Shown here: positions 33,026 through 45,446 of the stretch, piece after piece | Numbering within the stretch: the stretch's first letter is position 1 | Layout: every line of letters begins with the position of its first letter | Assembly (NCBI RefSeq): GCF_024139115.2 | Contig: NC_085140.1 | Location: 298,675,978 to 298,739,977 of the forward strand | Source: Armigeres subalbatus | Taxonomy: Eukaryota > Arthropoda > Insecta > Diptera > Culicidae | Direction: 5' to 3' | Length of the DNA stretch: 64,000 nucleotides | Made by a program: the position numbers and the translations under genes | Notes under the pieces: model-generated | Database searches by the model: none | Seen by the model: only the letters and a program-made list of their open reading frames with translations | Told to the model about the DNA's origin: nothing

Positions 33026-34576
33026 GCAGGACTTCAAGAATAAATTACAAAGTCCTTTTCAGGACTTAAACTATTTATCCAAGAAGAGGTTTTGACCGCT
33101 AGGAAAATTGTTTACCCAGACAAACAGACTGTTTGGCTGTTTAAACGACAATGACGATTTTGGAAAGATTTGTTGTTTTTAATAATGCGCCATTTGAAAA
33201 ACTAAGGCAGCTAAACGACATTTTTCACTAAGGTGGCGTCTTCATCGATTTGGCCGTCGTCGACGGAAAGTGAAATTTTCTGCCAAGATTCTTTGGTTTT
33301 GTTTCGTTAGTCATTAGAAATGATATCGATTTTTTTCGGGTTACTATCGTTTGGCGATGACAGAAAGTTGCCCTTTGGTAGCACAACCACAAGCGCACTT
33401 GGGAGCAGTGACGGGAAATGTCATATCGATGTCATGGGACTAACTTGCTAATAACTTTTCTCACAAGTCATTTACAATAATGTTTTGCATATAAACATGT
33501 AGCCTTCAAATGACCCGAAAACTTTTTCTAATAGGTAATTTCTCTAAATGTGATATTGGCGGCGTGAGAGCCGAATTAGTGTCAGATGACATTAATGTCA
33601 TGACATTCCGTGACATTTTTTTTTAATCTCGCTCTCATGGCTCACACTTTGTATTTAGAACAATGATCTGTTCGACAAAGTTCTAGGACCCTTTAAGTAC
33701 TACATGTTGATCAAAAAATCCGAACTGTAAATGACTTTTAAAAAGTTAATACGAAATTAGTAATAGCAATGCCATGACATTTTTTTGACATTTCCCATCA
33801 CTGTCGGAGGGAGATGATGCAATGAATTGTTCAATTGAATTTGTTCAAATGGATGGCGTCAGTATCAGTCAAATGGAATTTCCTCACAAGATTTTGATTA
33901 TGTTTTGTTGTAGTTGAGGATTGAAAAACTCCATTATTTGAAAAATATCGGTTCTTTACAGTACCATTATTTTACACAAGGGTAGTTTAATCCGGGATGC
34001 AAGAATGTTCATCAAAGTCCAAAATTAATAGTTTGGCGTTAACAGAAAGTTTTTCTTCGATAGCAGAATGAAAAGCGCGCGTCGGTGAGTGACAATGCAA
34101 CAAATTTGTTCGAATGAATGGAATCACTTACAGCAACCGAACTATCACGCCAAACGCCAATTCCACCGAAACAGTCCATTTTGCAATCAACCCTTTCTGT
34201 TCAGAAGATGCTGGTCCTGAGAAGGACCAATTTTGTGTCCCCAATGCACGTTTCCAATAACTAACTGCAACCCAATGCTTGTCGAAACGTTAGGGTTAGA
34301 ATTTCACTTCGTGCTGTTATTGTTCGACGACCACTCGATGAGTTTTCGCTAAGACGCCACCATTTGGAATAAATTTTCAGCATCGCCACTGCATCGCACG
34401 GGATCGAAACAGACGTCATTTTTGTAATCAACTCTTTCTTCACATAAAATGCTGGTTTGTTGAGGTTGAATGACGACCACCAACGCAGACTTCCACCACC
34501 AATTCGATGATTTTCCTTTGAAAATGTTCGTTCGCTCCGCTGCGTCGGCTCTGCGTAAAATCTTATTTAACCGCTC

Positions 34577-34806
34577 TCTGCGAAATCCCTATCAAAATGG
34601 CTCGCGCGCGCTAGAAAGCAGCTTTCTTGTATTCAATAAATTAAGCCCGTTAGCTCCGCCCCTTTGTGGTCTGGTATAGGTGTAAATATAATGTGCACTC
34701 ATAACGATTAATGAAGGGGCGGGGCTAATGAAATTACTTCATTAGATATAAGAAAGCTGATTATCGACGCGCAAGAGCCGTTTTGAACGGGACTCCGCAG
34801 ACAACG
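34577..34806. repeat. Inverted repeat inside the 0.9-kb unit, with GC boxes
   Basis: Left arm TCTGCGAAATCCC..AAAATGGCTCGCGCG..CAGCTTTCTTGTATTC..TTAGCTCCGCCCCTTTGTG and the inverse complement of 34700-34806 (AACGGCTCTTGCGCG, CAGCTTTCTTATATC, TTAGCCCCGCCCCTTCATTAA) pair over about 100 bases. The second copy of the hairpin lies at 35478-35708. Confidence 0.75.
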
Positions 34807-35477
34807 GACCGTTCGGAGGATGACAAATTTTAAGAATCTTATGAAATTTTCTCGCAAGATTCTGTTATGAATTGTTGTTTATCTAAGATGCGTATTGTTG
34901 CGAGGAATGACAACAGAAATTTGACTCAAGACGAAGTTTCTCCATACTACAAAACATTATCTTTCGGCATCTGTCTGTCCGAGCGACGTTCACCGATGGG
35001 TGGTTGCTGTAGAAAGTTTCCACTGAGGTGGCGTCTTCATTGATTTTATACAAAAGGCACCATTTTATACAAAAGAAGGTTGATCCGAAATAAACTTTCT
35101 TCAAAGTGCAAAACTCAATCGTAAATAGCAAATTTGATGGCGCGTCGGAGGGAGATGATGTAGTGAATTTTAATGGATGGAATCAATAACAGCAACCAAA
35201 CGCCAAACTCGATGCCACGGAAACAGTCCTTTTTGCAATTAACTCTTTCTTTTCGTAAAATGTTGGTCCTGAGAAGAACCAATTTTCTTTCCCAATTCCC
35301 ATTCAAATAACTAACTGCATCCAATCGCTTGTCGACACCTTGCGCTGCAACTGTCCGACAGCCACTTGATGATTTTTCGCTAAGCCTCCAAAGGTTGAAA
35401 TAAATTTACAGCATTGCAACACTGCCACCCACTTCGTGCTGCTGTGTCCGCTCCGCTGCATCGAATGTCGAACCGCT

Positions 35478-35708
35478 CTCTGTGGAATCCCGATCAAAAT
35501 GGCTCGCGCGCGCCGAACAGCAACTTTCTTGTATTTAATAAATTAAGCCCGTTAGCCCCGCCCCTTTGTGAGCTGATATGGTTGTAAATATAATGTGCAC
35601 TCATAACGATTAATGAAGGGGCGGGACTAATGAAATTACTTCATTAGATATAAGAAAGCTGCTTTTCGACGCACGCGAGCCATTTCGATCGGGTTTCCCC
35701 AGACAACG
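35478..35708. repeat. Second copy of the GC-box inverted repeat
   Basis: Same arms as 34577-34806 (AAAATGGCTCGCGCGCGCCG, TTAGCCCCGCCCCTTTGTG, GAAGGGGCGGGACTAATG). It lies 901 bp downstream, in step with the tandem duplication. Confidence 0.75.
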
Positions 35709-36744
35709 GACCGTTCGGAGAATAATAAATTCTAAGAATCCTATGAAACTTTTTCACAAGATTGTTGCGAGGAATGACAACAGAAGTTTGATTCAAGACG
35801 AAGTTTCTTCATATTACAAAACATTTTCTTTCGGCATCTGTCTGTCCGAGCGACGTTCACCGATGGGTGGTTGCTGTAGATAGTTTCCACTGAGATGGCG
35901 TCTTCATTGATTTTATACAAAAGAGGGTTGATCCGACTATCCGAAATAAACTTTCTTCAAAGTGTAAAACTCAATCGTAAATAGCGAATTTTATAGCGCG
36001 TCGGAGGAGATGATGTAATGAATTTTAATGGATGAAATCACTAACATGAATCATGCTACCAAGCCAAACGCCGATGCCACCGAAACAGTACATTTTCGCA
36101 ATTAACTCTTTCTTTTCATAAAATGTTGGTCCTGAGAAGAATCAATTTTTTTCCCAATGTTCCTTTCCAACTAACTGACACCACAATTTGTAATAAATTT
36201 TCAGCATCGGCACTGGCGGTGCGGGATCGCCACAGTGCTATTTTTATGGTCAACCTTTTCTTCATATGAAATTCTGGTTCGTTGAGGTTGAATGATCTGC
36301 AGCAACACATCGAGGACCACCACCAATGCGATTGATTTCCTTTGAAAATGTTATTAGCGCCTCCGTGATGCTGTGTTCGCTCCGCTGCGATCGCTTTGAT
36401 GCGTCTGCTCTGCGTGAAACCTTGTTCAAACTGAGGATTAGATCCAAATCCGCAAGTGATTGATTTTTGATGTCTGTGCTAGTGATGCATGAACGTGATT
36501 GGTTAGTTTACCTATTTCTAAACTTTTCATCAATTATCGATAATAAATAGTTGAAAATCAGTACTATTTACAAATAAATACAAAGAAGCGTTGACTCATC
36601 CTTGATCGAATGGTCCAAAAAAATTGAAAATCCATCGAGAAACGGCTTAGATATTAAAGTTTAAAGTCTATCATATTTTCGTGACGGTCCCCGATTTTCG
36701 CAATCGTAAAGTGTACCCCAATATAGAAAACACAGACGTAGTCC

Positions 36745-36955
36745 TACATCAAAATGGTCTGTGTTTGTATTCGCATAACTCGAAAACGGCTGGATGGATT
36801 TTCTTCATTCCTTCAGCAGATATGTTCTTTATAGTTTCCGAAGGGTTTACATATATGATTTTTTTCCTAAGAAAATCACGACTAAAGATGAGTAAATCGT
36901 GAAAAACAAAAATAAAGATTCGTATGGGAACTTCGCATGGGCAACTCAACCAAAC
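36745..36955 (-). repeat. Dispersed repeat, copy 2 (inverse of 5476-5745)
   Basis: Read on the minus strand it gives GCCCATGCGAAGTTCCCATACGA, TTTTTCACGATTTACTC, GCTGAAGGAATGAAGAAAATCC and CAGCCGTTTTCGAGTTATGCG, matching copy 1 with scattered indels. The reading frame stays open in both copies. Confidence 0.65.
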
Positions 36956-37203
36956 TGATATTTACTTAGCTTTGATACTTACAATCTAAGGTATATTTTA
37001 ATTGAACCGTTTGTTTGAGATATGCAGATTCTGTGACATTTTTTTGCCAAAATGAGATTTTTATATATTCTGAAAAAAAATCTTAACAATTAATTGGATA
37101 TTACTCGGCCGTACGAAAACCATTTGTTATTTCTTGGCTGTGCATATGCACAGCACATGTTTCGAAATGGACAAATTGATATGAAATTTGCGAAAAAGAA
37201 TCG

Positions 37204-37265
37204 GAGGGACACGAACCCTCAACCTCCTACTCTCTAGATAGGCGTGGTAACTCCTACACAACAAG
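37204..37265 (-). repeat. tRNA-like SINE head, copy 1
   Basis: On the minus strand it folds into an anticodon arm CCTAT-CTAGAGA-GTAGG (anticodon position AGA, serine-type), a 5-base variable region and a T arm GAGGG-TTCGTGT-CCCTC. The D arm is weak and the acceptor stem does not close, so this is a tRNA-derived SINE head rather than a tRNA gene. Confidence 0.55.
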
Positions 37266-37765
37266 ACCATTTAAAGGTTACGTTTACGGAAAAGCCATCA
37301 GAATCCGAGTACCAACCTCCACCGCGGTTAGCTCTTTTTATGCAAATTGAATATCTTTCGGATGCTTGATTTGACCAATTTTCACATGTGCTCTACTGTA
37401 GTATATCCACAGTCAAGCGAGTGCACCTTGTTTATTAAACGAGAACATCACACTCTATGGCCCCAGCAACGGGCTGGACGGATTTGTATAGAGTGCGAAT
37501 CAATCACACTCTGCTGTGTCAAAGGCTTGCTTGGCTAAAGCATTTGATGAGTGTGATTGCTCTACGCATACGGTCGCGTGTACTCAGATGACTAATGACG
37601 GTGGAAGACCGACACTTGATTACAATTAATTGCATATTATTCGGCAACTCGGCCGTATGAAAATCTTTTTTTTTTGCTAAATATCTTGGCTGTGCATATG
37701 CACAGCACATGTTTTGAAATAGACGAAGTGATATGAAATTTGCGAAAAAGAATCCACGTGTGTTG

Positions 37766-37830
37766 GAGGGACTCGAACCCTCAACCTCCTACTCTCTAGA
37801 TGGGCGTGATAACCCCTCTTACCGTCATTA
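37766..37830 (-). repeat. tRNA-like SINE head, copy 2
   Basis: Same fold as copy 1, with anticodon arm CCCAT-CTAGAGA-GTAGG and T arm GAGGG-TTCGAGT-CCCTC. It has the canonical B box GGTTCGAGTCC that copy 1 has lost by one base. No acceptor stem. Confidence 0.6.
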
Positions 37831-37990
37831 GTCTTCCACCGTCATTAGTCGTCTGAGTACACGCGACCGCATACGTAGAAAACAATCACACCGATCAAAT
37901 GCTTTAGCCAAGCAAGCCTTTGGCACAGCAGTGTGTGATTGATTCGCGCTCTATACAAAACCGCCCCGCCCGTTGTTTGGGGGCATAAGA

Positions 37991-39959
37991 TTCTGGCCAA
38001 TAGATAACAAATCATGAACGTTATTCGAAACATTTCTAAAATTTTGCATAACAACGGTGTAACAAAATTTGGAGATTTTTTTAGCCTCAAATTTTGAACA
38101 AATTAACCCAAACTTATGGCCGACACACCATTACTATGGATGAACACAAACTTTTGGCCGAAGCAAATCATACCCGTTCATCACTCTTTTAGTAATTAAA
38201 AAATAATCTAGATTCTAAAAATTGATATAAAAAGAGCATGTATTTAGAGTCCTGTTCCCAAACTTGTTTTTAAATGTTATAGGCTCATTTTCGAAGAATT
38301 TAGGATTAAAAAGTTATGTTAGTTTTGGACAAGAAGTACAACTTTGGTTCAAATTTCAACATGCTTTTCAATAAATATGTATTCTGTCAAATATCTCAAC
38401 CTCAAGATCTACTCATTATCATTCGAATGAGACGTAAAGATCACAAATCGGACACACGACTAAAAATATGTATAAAACACTTTGTCATATTTTTAAAAAA
38501 AAATTAAAACTTCTAGCCGGGAGTGTACACGAGGACCTGACGTTCAATGTTGGTTAAGAATTATTAAAAAGATTGCTTTTGTACTCTATAGGACAACAAA
38601 AGAGCCTCTGAAAGCGTCATTTTGAGAAGTGTCCGATGCTGGGGAACCTCCCCCTAGATGAGAAATCTATAGAGTTTTGCACGCAAAACGACTCTAGCCC
38701 ATGAACTATGCTCTGGCTAAGACAGAACATAGAATCCAGAAAGGCATAATTACTGCTGGGGGATAAATTGGTGTTTTTCATCTGTCAATAACCGAAGCGT
38801 ATTACTCTTGCCATCAACCTGCATCCATCGGTCTTCTGTTACTAATTCGTCTAAATTTTCTTATTAGATCACACCTTCAGGCTAGGTAATTCTCATTATT
38901 ATAAACTTTGATGTTATCATCCGAATAAAACTATCTTAACAAGTAACGGTGTTCAATTTACAGACTGTGTTTGATTTCATAAAACATACAATCTATACAA
39001 AATTATTACCAGGTATCAAGGAGTAGAATCTGAACCTTTATTTATTGCCCGATGAGTAGAACGCCGGTACTGTTCAGCTCTTCATGCATCTTCTTGCCAG
39101 CAATCGAATTCGCTGGAAACTAAATATACAATGGAAATGAAACAAGGCAGATGTCGCCTACCTGTGTGCAATTTTCTCGGCATCCACTCCGGATGAGGAC
39201 ACAGTTCTATACCGTTACGATTACTTCCTTCGTGAACAAACGTGGTTGTCAGCTCGGTTCTGGCGCGGCACTACCCTTGAGACGTTAACACTACCAGGCA
39301 CCCATCGAGACAAGCAGAAGCAAGCCGAACCGGAAAGGGAATTCAAACAAGTTCAAAGCGCAAATTTCCGTCTTGTAGAGTGGAATGTTGTATACGACGA
39401 CGCAATGGATGGCATTGTGCTGGGGGGTTCTTTGTGCGACGATGTTCGCTCTTCTGCTTATGGGAATAACGATGCGAGAATGGTGTGGAGTTGATGATAA
39501 TAATTTAGAGCATCTATGTAAACTGAGACCCGGGACCAAATTAAACCATGCTTTGTTGGTGGGTTGCACCGATTGAAGCCGAGCTGCATTGTTGTTCCAT
39601 TAGCGGAGAATGAACCCATTAATGACGAACATTGTTCACTGCCAATGTAGGAACATAATTGCACACCTTGTTTTCAATTGAAATTAAACCTTATAATGTT
39701 TTTGAAACACGTGCATGGAGGAGTGAAATGGATTCCACGACAACGTAAAAAATATCGGTTCGTTAGCTTTCTACTTATTACATACCAACTCTTCCTCCGC
39801 GTGGTGCCGACTAGCGTACAATCAAACTGAAGAAAAACGGGAGACCTTGGCTAAAGTAGAACATAGTTTTGCACCTTCCCTGCCATTTGAAGAATCAAAA
39901 TTTGTTCTGCTCAATGCAGCAAATGATTAATGAATAAAGTTATTATTTTTAAACCGCCA
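37991..39959. other. No gene recognised
   Basis: AT-rich. 39240-39580 contains overlapping ORFs of 60-92 codons in both strands and is richer in GC than its surroundings, but I recognise no product. Confidence 0.35.
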
Positions 39960-40270
39960 ATTCATCCGAAGACTCCAAGTGCGCGTTGGTCCTCAACAAG
40001 TATTGGTCAGGCCTCGTGTCCGTATAGGACTACCGGTACAATGAGCGTTTTGTAGATGGCCAATGCCATACGACAGCGAACTCTGTTTGATCGCCTTGCG
40101 AAGTTCAAAGTAAGTACGATTTCCCGTTACGATGGATCTACGAATTTCTCTGCTGGAATTGTGTCCGGTAATCACCAGTTAGCTAAAGTACATGAACTCA
40201 TCAACAATCTCGATTTTGTCATCACCAATAGCTTGTGTTGGGTGGTCAAGATTTTCAGCTCTTAGGGAGC
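39960..40270 (-). pseudogene. RTE-clade LINE fragment (thumb region)
   Basis: The minus strand encodes VITGHNSSREIRRSIVTGN, RTYFELRKAI, and in a neighbouring frame AIYKTLIVPVVLYGHEA and EDQRALGVF. These align with LVTCDND..REVKRRIAAANRAYYGLR and ALYGHETWTLKE..RRALGVFERK in the RTE at 25.3 kb. It is frameshifted and truncated at both ends. Confidence 0.75.
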
Positions 40271-41450
40271 AACGCTCCACGCGTCGGCGATTCAACATTC
40301 TGGTATAGACAGTGCGTGGAGACGCGTAGTACATTGTAGATTAGTCCCACTAGGGCGTTTTGCCTCGCCTAAATGTTGTATGTTTCAACAAAATGTAGAA
40401 AATTTCGGTTATTCCTACCTTCCTATCTATTATTTTAACACTTTTTTAGCCTAATCCACAAAATTGTAGGTCTTGCAAATATGAGAAAATACCTAAAAGG
40501 CGTTTTGCAATGGGAGGGGGGCGTTTTGTGGTCTCTCCCCTACCATTTTACGTTCTAATTATATTTGCAAGCATTTGCAGAAGTCGTTATGTAGCCATTC
40601 CAAATATGTTTATTCTTACTCCTGTATTTATGTTGAATAGTTTAGAGCTCAAATTTATCCAAAAGTCATTCTGGAAATAGCCATTATCGAACTAATACAA
40701 AGTCACGTCCATAACCACCCCATATATGCAATCTACGGCATCTGTTCGTTTTTGAAACATCCGTAATTGCCAGAACAGGCCCGGCAAAAATCCTAGTCAT
40801 TCGAGAAAAGATCATTTCCTGCCATCGTCGTTAGAAGCCAAGTGCCTGTAATACGATGCTGCTGGTGCCATTTCAATCTGAAAACGCAAAATTAATTTAA
40901 TTGTTTGCAAAGTCAATTTGCATTCGTCTAGCAGCAGCAGCAGTCTGAGTGGGTGGCTGGCTGGTCGGTGCAGGTACCCATCTAGAAAGAATCGCCCGCA
41001 TGCGGTTGGTGCTGCGTTGATAATAATGAAAATTGTGAGGAAGTAGACCACAAAAGCTGCTTGGAAATAAGCTTTACGACTTCCGTTATGGTGGCCATGC
41101 CGGAATGGTTGGGAAATGGGAAGTATCCTCGGTGGTGTAGAATTCCCTTATGAAAAATCAAATACCCAGAAGAACTGTCGTACGGTCCATCGCAGGAAAC
41201 TACAACAGAGGTAAAACATTTTTATTAGAAATGTTCTGAGAGACCAAGTTTACCGCAGCATGGAGCAAACGATGCCAAGCACTATTGTGGTGCAGAATCA
41301 AAATTAACCTTGACAAGGTCATGTAAAAATATGAGCATTTAATGATTGGTAGACTGATATTTATGATCTTGACGTACATAGTTGAATATTCACTGTATAG
41401 AAAGCCACTCGCATTTGGAATCACAAACACATTGGATAGATAGCGAATTG
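40271..41450. other. No gene recognised
   Basis: The word GGGCGTTTTG recurs (40366, 40499, 40519) and hints at a decayed MITE at 40360-40560. CAGCAGCAGCAG occurs near 40930. No coding evidence. Confidence 0.4.
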
Positions 41451-41451
41451 T

Positions 41452-41592
41452 GTTAGCCTCATTGGTATAAAAATGCTAACTTAACTAGAAACCTTGGTAT
41501 TATCAACTGCAAGAATGCTCAGTAGCACTGGGTAACAAAAGATGTTATGCGGCAATGTTCCAGTGGGGTATGTAATGCCAACAAAGAATAAA
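41452..41592 (+). repeat. Feilai-like SINE 3' part, diverged
   Basis: GTTAGCCTCATTGGTAT, AACTAGAAACCTTGG, TTATCAACTGCAAGAATG, GCGGCAATGTTCCAGTGGGG and TATGTAATGCCAACAAAGAA follow the Feilai body in order, with the tRNA head missing. Confidence 0.7.
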
Positions 41593-41999
41593 CAAGAGAC
41601 TATCACCACATATAGTCGACATAGATCCGAGCCAGCAGAAGGAAAACTACGATTAATTATTTCAATAAACAGCTACCTAATTAGGTTCTAAAAACAGCCT
41701 CATGAAAAGTACAAGTACATCATTATAAAGCAGTGCAGTGGTGCTCACCATACAATCATCTACGACATCAAGTGCGACACCACTGAGGTATTACAAATAT
41801 TTATTCAAATTTTGGACACTCTGTTCACACCTTACGTAAATCTTTGGAGAGCGAAAAATAATTTATATATCTTTTGTGCTCGACTTGGCTATTGACTATG
41901 GACGGTAGCCAATCACAAGCCTGGCAAACGTGATTTGAGGTCGTATTTTCTTATCCTCGCAATCTAATCCACATAATGTTCTTGTACCTAATTTCACCT

Positions 42000-42250
42000 A
42001 CATATTAGAAAAAAAAGTCTAAAATAAAAACTCTCCCTAAAATATTAAAAATTTTCCATAAAAAATTGAAAATTGCCAATAAGAAATCAGGGTATGAGCA
42101 ATAAATTAATATAAAATTTCCACAAACAATTAACAATTTTCCACAGAACAAAAATAAATTAGCACTTTTAAAAGCAAAATTTGCAATTATAAAAGAATAA
42201 TCTTCCATAAAGAAGTTAAAATGTTCCACGAAAAAAATACAAAATCTCCG
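42000..42250. repeat. AT-rich degenerate repeat (AAAATTTTCCATAAA words)
   Basis: Words such as AAAATTTTCCATAAA, AAATTTCCACAAA and ATTTTCCACAG recur every 20-35 bases up to the microsatellite. Confidence 0.5.
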
Positions 42251-42254
42251 TAAA

Positions 42255-42424
42255 TCTATCTATCTATCTTCTATCTTCTATCTTCTATCTTCTATCTTCT
42301 TCTTCTATCTATCTATATCTATATCTATCTATATCTATATTCTATATATCTATCTATATCTATTCTATATTCTATATTCTATTCTATTATTATTATATTA
42401 TATTATATATTATATATTATATAT

Positions 42425-42482
<58 letters not shown>

Positions 42483-42510
42483 ATATATCTATATATATAT
42501 ATATATATAA
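42255..42510. repeat. Compound microsatellite (TATC)n, (TTCTATC)n, (TA)n
   Basis: Starts as TCTATCTATC and CTTCTATCTTCTATC, then ATATCTATATCT, then about 30 TA dinucleotides. It directly precedes the minisatellite array, as at 15440. Confidence 0.95.
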
Positions 42511-43380
42511 AACTCAATGTTTGTATGTTTGTATGTATGTTTGTATGTATGTTCCAGCATAACTTCTGAACCCATTTACCGATTTTAACCAAATTTGGAA
42601 CACACATTCTTTATCTTGAGGAGACGACGATAGGGGGGCTAGGCATGCTCTTTGGAAAAGGGGGAGGGTGTGGGGGGAGGGGTATTGCTTAGTTATCGGT
42701 CAACTCAGTGTAAATTTTGAACCCCTTGGCCGATTTCAACCAAATTTAGAACACAAATTCTTTATCTTAAGGAGGGACGGTCCAGCATGCATTTTGGAAA
42801 AGGGGGAGGGTATGAGGGGAGGGGTATTGCTTAATTATCGATCTACGCAGTTTAAATTCTGAACCCCTTGGCCGAATTCGACCAAATTTGGAACACAAAT
42901 TCCTTATCTTAAAAAGGGGACGATAGGGGGTTAAGCATGCTCTTTGGAAAAGGGGAAGGTGTGGGGGAGGGTATTGCTTAGTTATCGATCAACTCAGTGT
43001 AAATTCTGAACCCCTTGGCCGATTTCAACCAAATTTTGAACACAAATTCTTTATCTTAATGATGGACGATAGGGGGGTTATGGATGCTGTTCGGAAAAGG
43101 GGGAAGGTGTGGGGGGAGGGGTATTGCTTAGTCATCGATCTACTCAGTGCAAATTTTGAACCCCTTGGCCGATTTCAACCAAATTTAAAACACAAATTCT
43201 TTATCTTAAGGAGGGACGGTCCAGCATGCATTTTGGAAAAGGGGAGGGTATGAGGGAGGGTATTGCTTAATTATCGATCTAAGCAGTTTAAATTCTGAAC
43301 CCTTGGCCGAATTCGACCAAATTTGGAACACAAATTCCTTATCTTAAAAAGGGGACGATAGGGGGTTAAGCATGCTGTAT
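42511..43380 (+). repeat. Second minisatellite array, core CCGATTTCAACCAAATTTGG
   Basis: After AAAACTCAATGTTTGTATG come six units of roughly 130-150 bp, each with GAACCCCTTGGCCGATTTCAACCAAATTTGGAACACAAATTC, TTATCTTAAGGAGG..GACG, GCATGC, a G-rich GGGGGAGGGT block and GGGGTATTGCTTAGTTATCG. It is related to but distinct from the 15.5-kb array. The array stops abruptly at 43377, so the CTAG-type end is missing. Confidence 0.85.
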
Positions 43381-45119
43381 CGGACCTGTATCGGAAAAAT
43401 TATCTCTGACGGCCTAAGCAGTCATCAAGCCACTGAAAAAAGATTATATATATTATATAAAGATATAACGACTCGAATCGATTGTAATAAATATCATAAA
43501 TATATTGAAAATAAGATTTACAAAAATGTTATGAGTATAATGAATACAATCTCTCCAATCTACTTACGAGCAAAGTCCTAGAATTTCCAATCCAACTGCA
43601 ATTGAGTTTGATTTTCGGCCCGGCCCAGGATATTTAAATTGATGATAGAATATGTACAGGTTAGGTTTATAAAATATAATTAACATAAAAAAATAGGATT
43701 AGTGAAATAAGTATAGGAAATAAGTGAAAACAGCATCAAATAGTTAAGAAAATTACGCTAAAAATGTGTAAATTAGTATGCGCGATATAGTGAATAAATA
43801 TAACAGTGTATTCTTGCTCATATGATATTTATACTTTAATCTGTATCATTTGATAAGATGTAATTTGACGTAACATGACTTCTCATGTTGAAACACTACT
43901 TATCGCGTGATCCAGCTCGTCATAACGAGGCATAAGATGATTTGAAATCATAATTCATTAAAAGAATAAAACAAGGCAAATTTCGTATATAACTATTATA
44001 AGCCATTCTTCTTGTATTTGTCCAATCATATTGAAAGCTGGAAATTTTAATTGACTGTAATAAATGTAGGACTCCCTAAAGCGTGCACTGTTATCAAAAT
44101 ATTTCCAAAAATATAATAGATTGATTCAACTGAAAACATACAGAACATGGTAATCATACAGAAGAGTCAATGCATCCACCACACCCCTACTTTAACGAGA
44201 ATATCATCATCATAAGAATCCATCAATGGTTACACTAGAAACGATTACTAGGAACTATAACCATTTTATTCGATAAAGTATTTAACTATATGAAATAATT
44301 GTACCTAGCACGACAGTATGGCAAGAAATATACTCGTGTTTATTATCTTTGCTGTCTCAAGACACGACAAGGCAGTAACCGTCAGTTAAAACTTTTTCGC
44401 GAATAAACAAAAAAGAAGCTATGAATGGAAAAACTTACCGACATAATCCTACATCTGCTATACACATATGAAAATTTGAAGATCGTCACCTGCATGCCAA
44501 GAGTATACTCAAATGCCACAGCTGATTTATGGTAGGTACATATTCCAATGTATTATGCAAGGCTCATCGTTTTCCCGGAAGTTCGCCATAGCCGTCGAAC
44601 ATTGAGGATTGCAAACAATTATATTCGATTTCCGTTCAAATTCCTTTCTTTTTTCTTCGCTTTGTTCACTACTTAAAGCTCAGCTGATATGACGGGAAAA
44701 ACTTCGCGATCTTCACTTTTTTCAACGTGACTGGCAAATTCTAGAGTAGGTAATTTTAAATATATTGATACGGATTTTGACGGACAAAAATATAAATCAC
44801 GTCTTTCTTCATGTGTAGCTTACTACGATTGCAATAAACAATTATAAAATGCTAGGATAAATGTACCACACAATATTTTGACGTAGGACTTACGTCTCTC
44901 TTTACTATACCGGGTGTCATTTCAAAATATTCAAATCGACCGCGTTACGCTGTGTTGAAAGATTTTAAACGTTAATAGCGTTCGTCTCAGTGGACGAATT
45001 CCTGCGGTAAGCCTCTCAATCGACAGATTTCAAGTATGCCTTCCATGTCCATGCTTGATAAGACCCGAAAAACTTGTTTCAATAGGCATGAAACTGTTTT
45101 CAATGAAAACATTGAGATC
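43381..45119. other. No gene recognised
   Basis: 43372-43581 is an AT-rich ORF of 69 codons without a recognised domain. Some sequence near 43560-43640 could be a LINE 3' end, but I cannot support it. Confidence 0.35.
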
Positions 45120-45320
45120 AAGGAACCTATAAATATGGGTACCGCGTAATTTTGCTTCATTCCATTACCACGTTCTGATTGGTGCAGACACCAGCGAATG
45201 AGCAGCCGCTGGGTCTGCCAAGAAGCCATAAAATAGCGCAACGCGATTTTTTCCTTTCATTCTGACCGGGACAAGCGAAGCAACCGCATCATCGATTGAA
45301 CAGCACTCACACCTTTTAGC
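45120..45320. promoter_or_regulatory. Promoter-like block (CCAAT, two TATA-like boxes)
   Basis: TATAAATA at about 45129, an inverted CCAAT box (CTGATTGG, 45175-45182) and CATAAAATAG at about 45226 lie within 100 bp, followed by a C/A-rich leader-like stretch (GAACAGCACTCACACC). The spacing recalls a divergent histone promoter. No convincing CDS follows on either side. It is suggestive only. Confidence 0.3.
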
Positions 45321-45446
45321 AGGGAATGAAGTCTGCACCGACCGCGTTTTCGGCTCGACACCATCGAAGCCACCATAATCACCCGAAACCTAGCCAGTAC
45401 AGCAGCAGTCCACCCTACAGACCCGACAAAGCAGCAATGCTGAGCA

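Larger units (their letters stand above)
33220..36430. repeat. Tandem segmental duplication, about 0.9-kb unit
   Basis: Landmarks recur in the same order: ACTGAGGTGGCGTCTTCATTGATTT (33225, 35020, 35890), GGAGGGAGATGATGNARTGAAT (33805, 35139, 36003), CACCGAAACAGTCC..GCAATTAACTCTTTC (34165, 35218, 36080), TTGGTCCTGAGAAG (34208, 35262, 36125) and ATTAAGCCCGTTAGC (34643, 35544). Spacing is 860-1050. Copies 2 and 3 are close to each other. The outer copies are diverged or partial. Confidence 0.8.
37080..37990. mobile_element. Compound repeat: direct copies of a SINE-like block plus 160-bp inverted arms
   Basis: Block A (37080-37262) is repeated directly at 37620-37830. The second copy sits in the loop of an inverted repeat with left arm 37455-37612 (TTGTATAGAGTGCGAATCAATCACAC, AAGGCTTGCTTGGCTAAAGC, GGTCGCGTGTACTCAGA) and right arm 37832-37988 (inverse complement). 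The trinucleotide-rich words GTCATTAGTC are duplicated at the right junction. No ORF. Confidence 0.7.

Noticed and set aside
37204..37265. Genuine tRNA-Ser gene
   Set aside because: No acceptor stem, weak D arm and no long variable arm as expected for serine tRNAs.
44987..45241. 84-codon minus-strand ORF as a histone H4 relic
   Set aside because: Resemblance is limited to a few residues (VFIEN-like) and depends on free frame choice.
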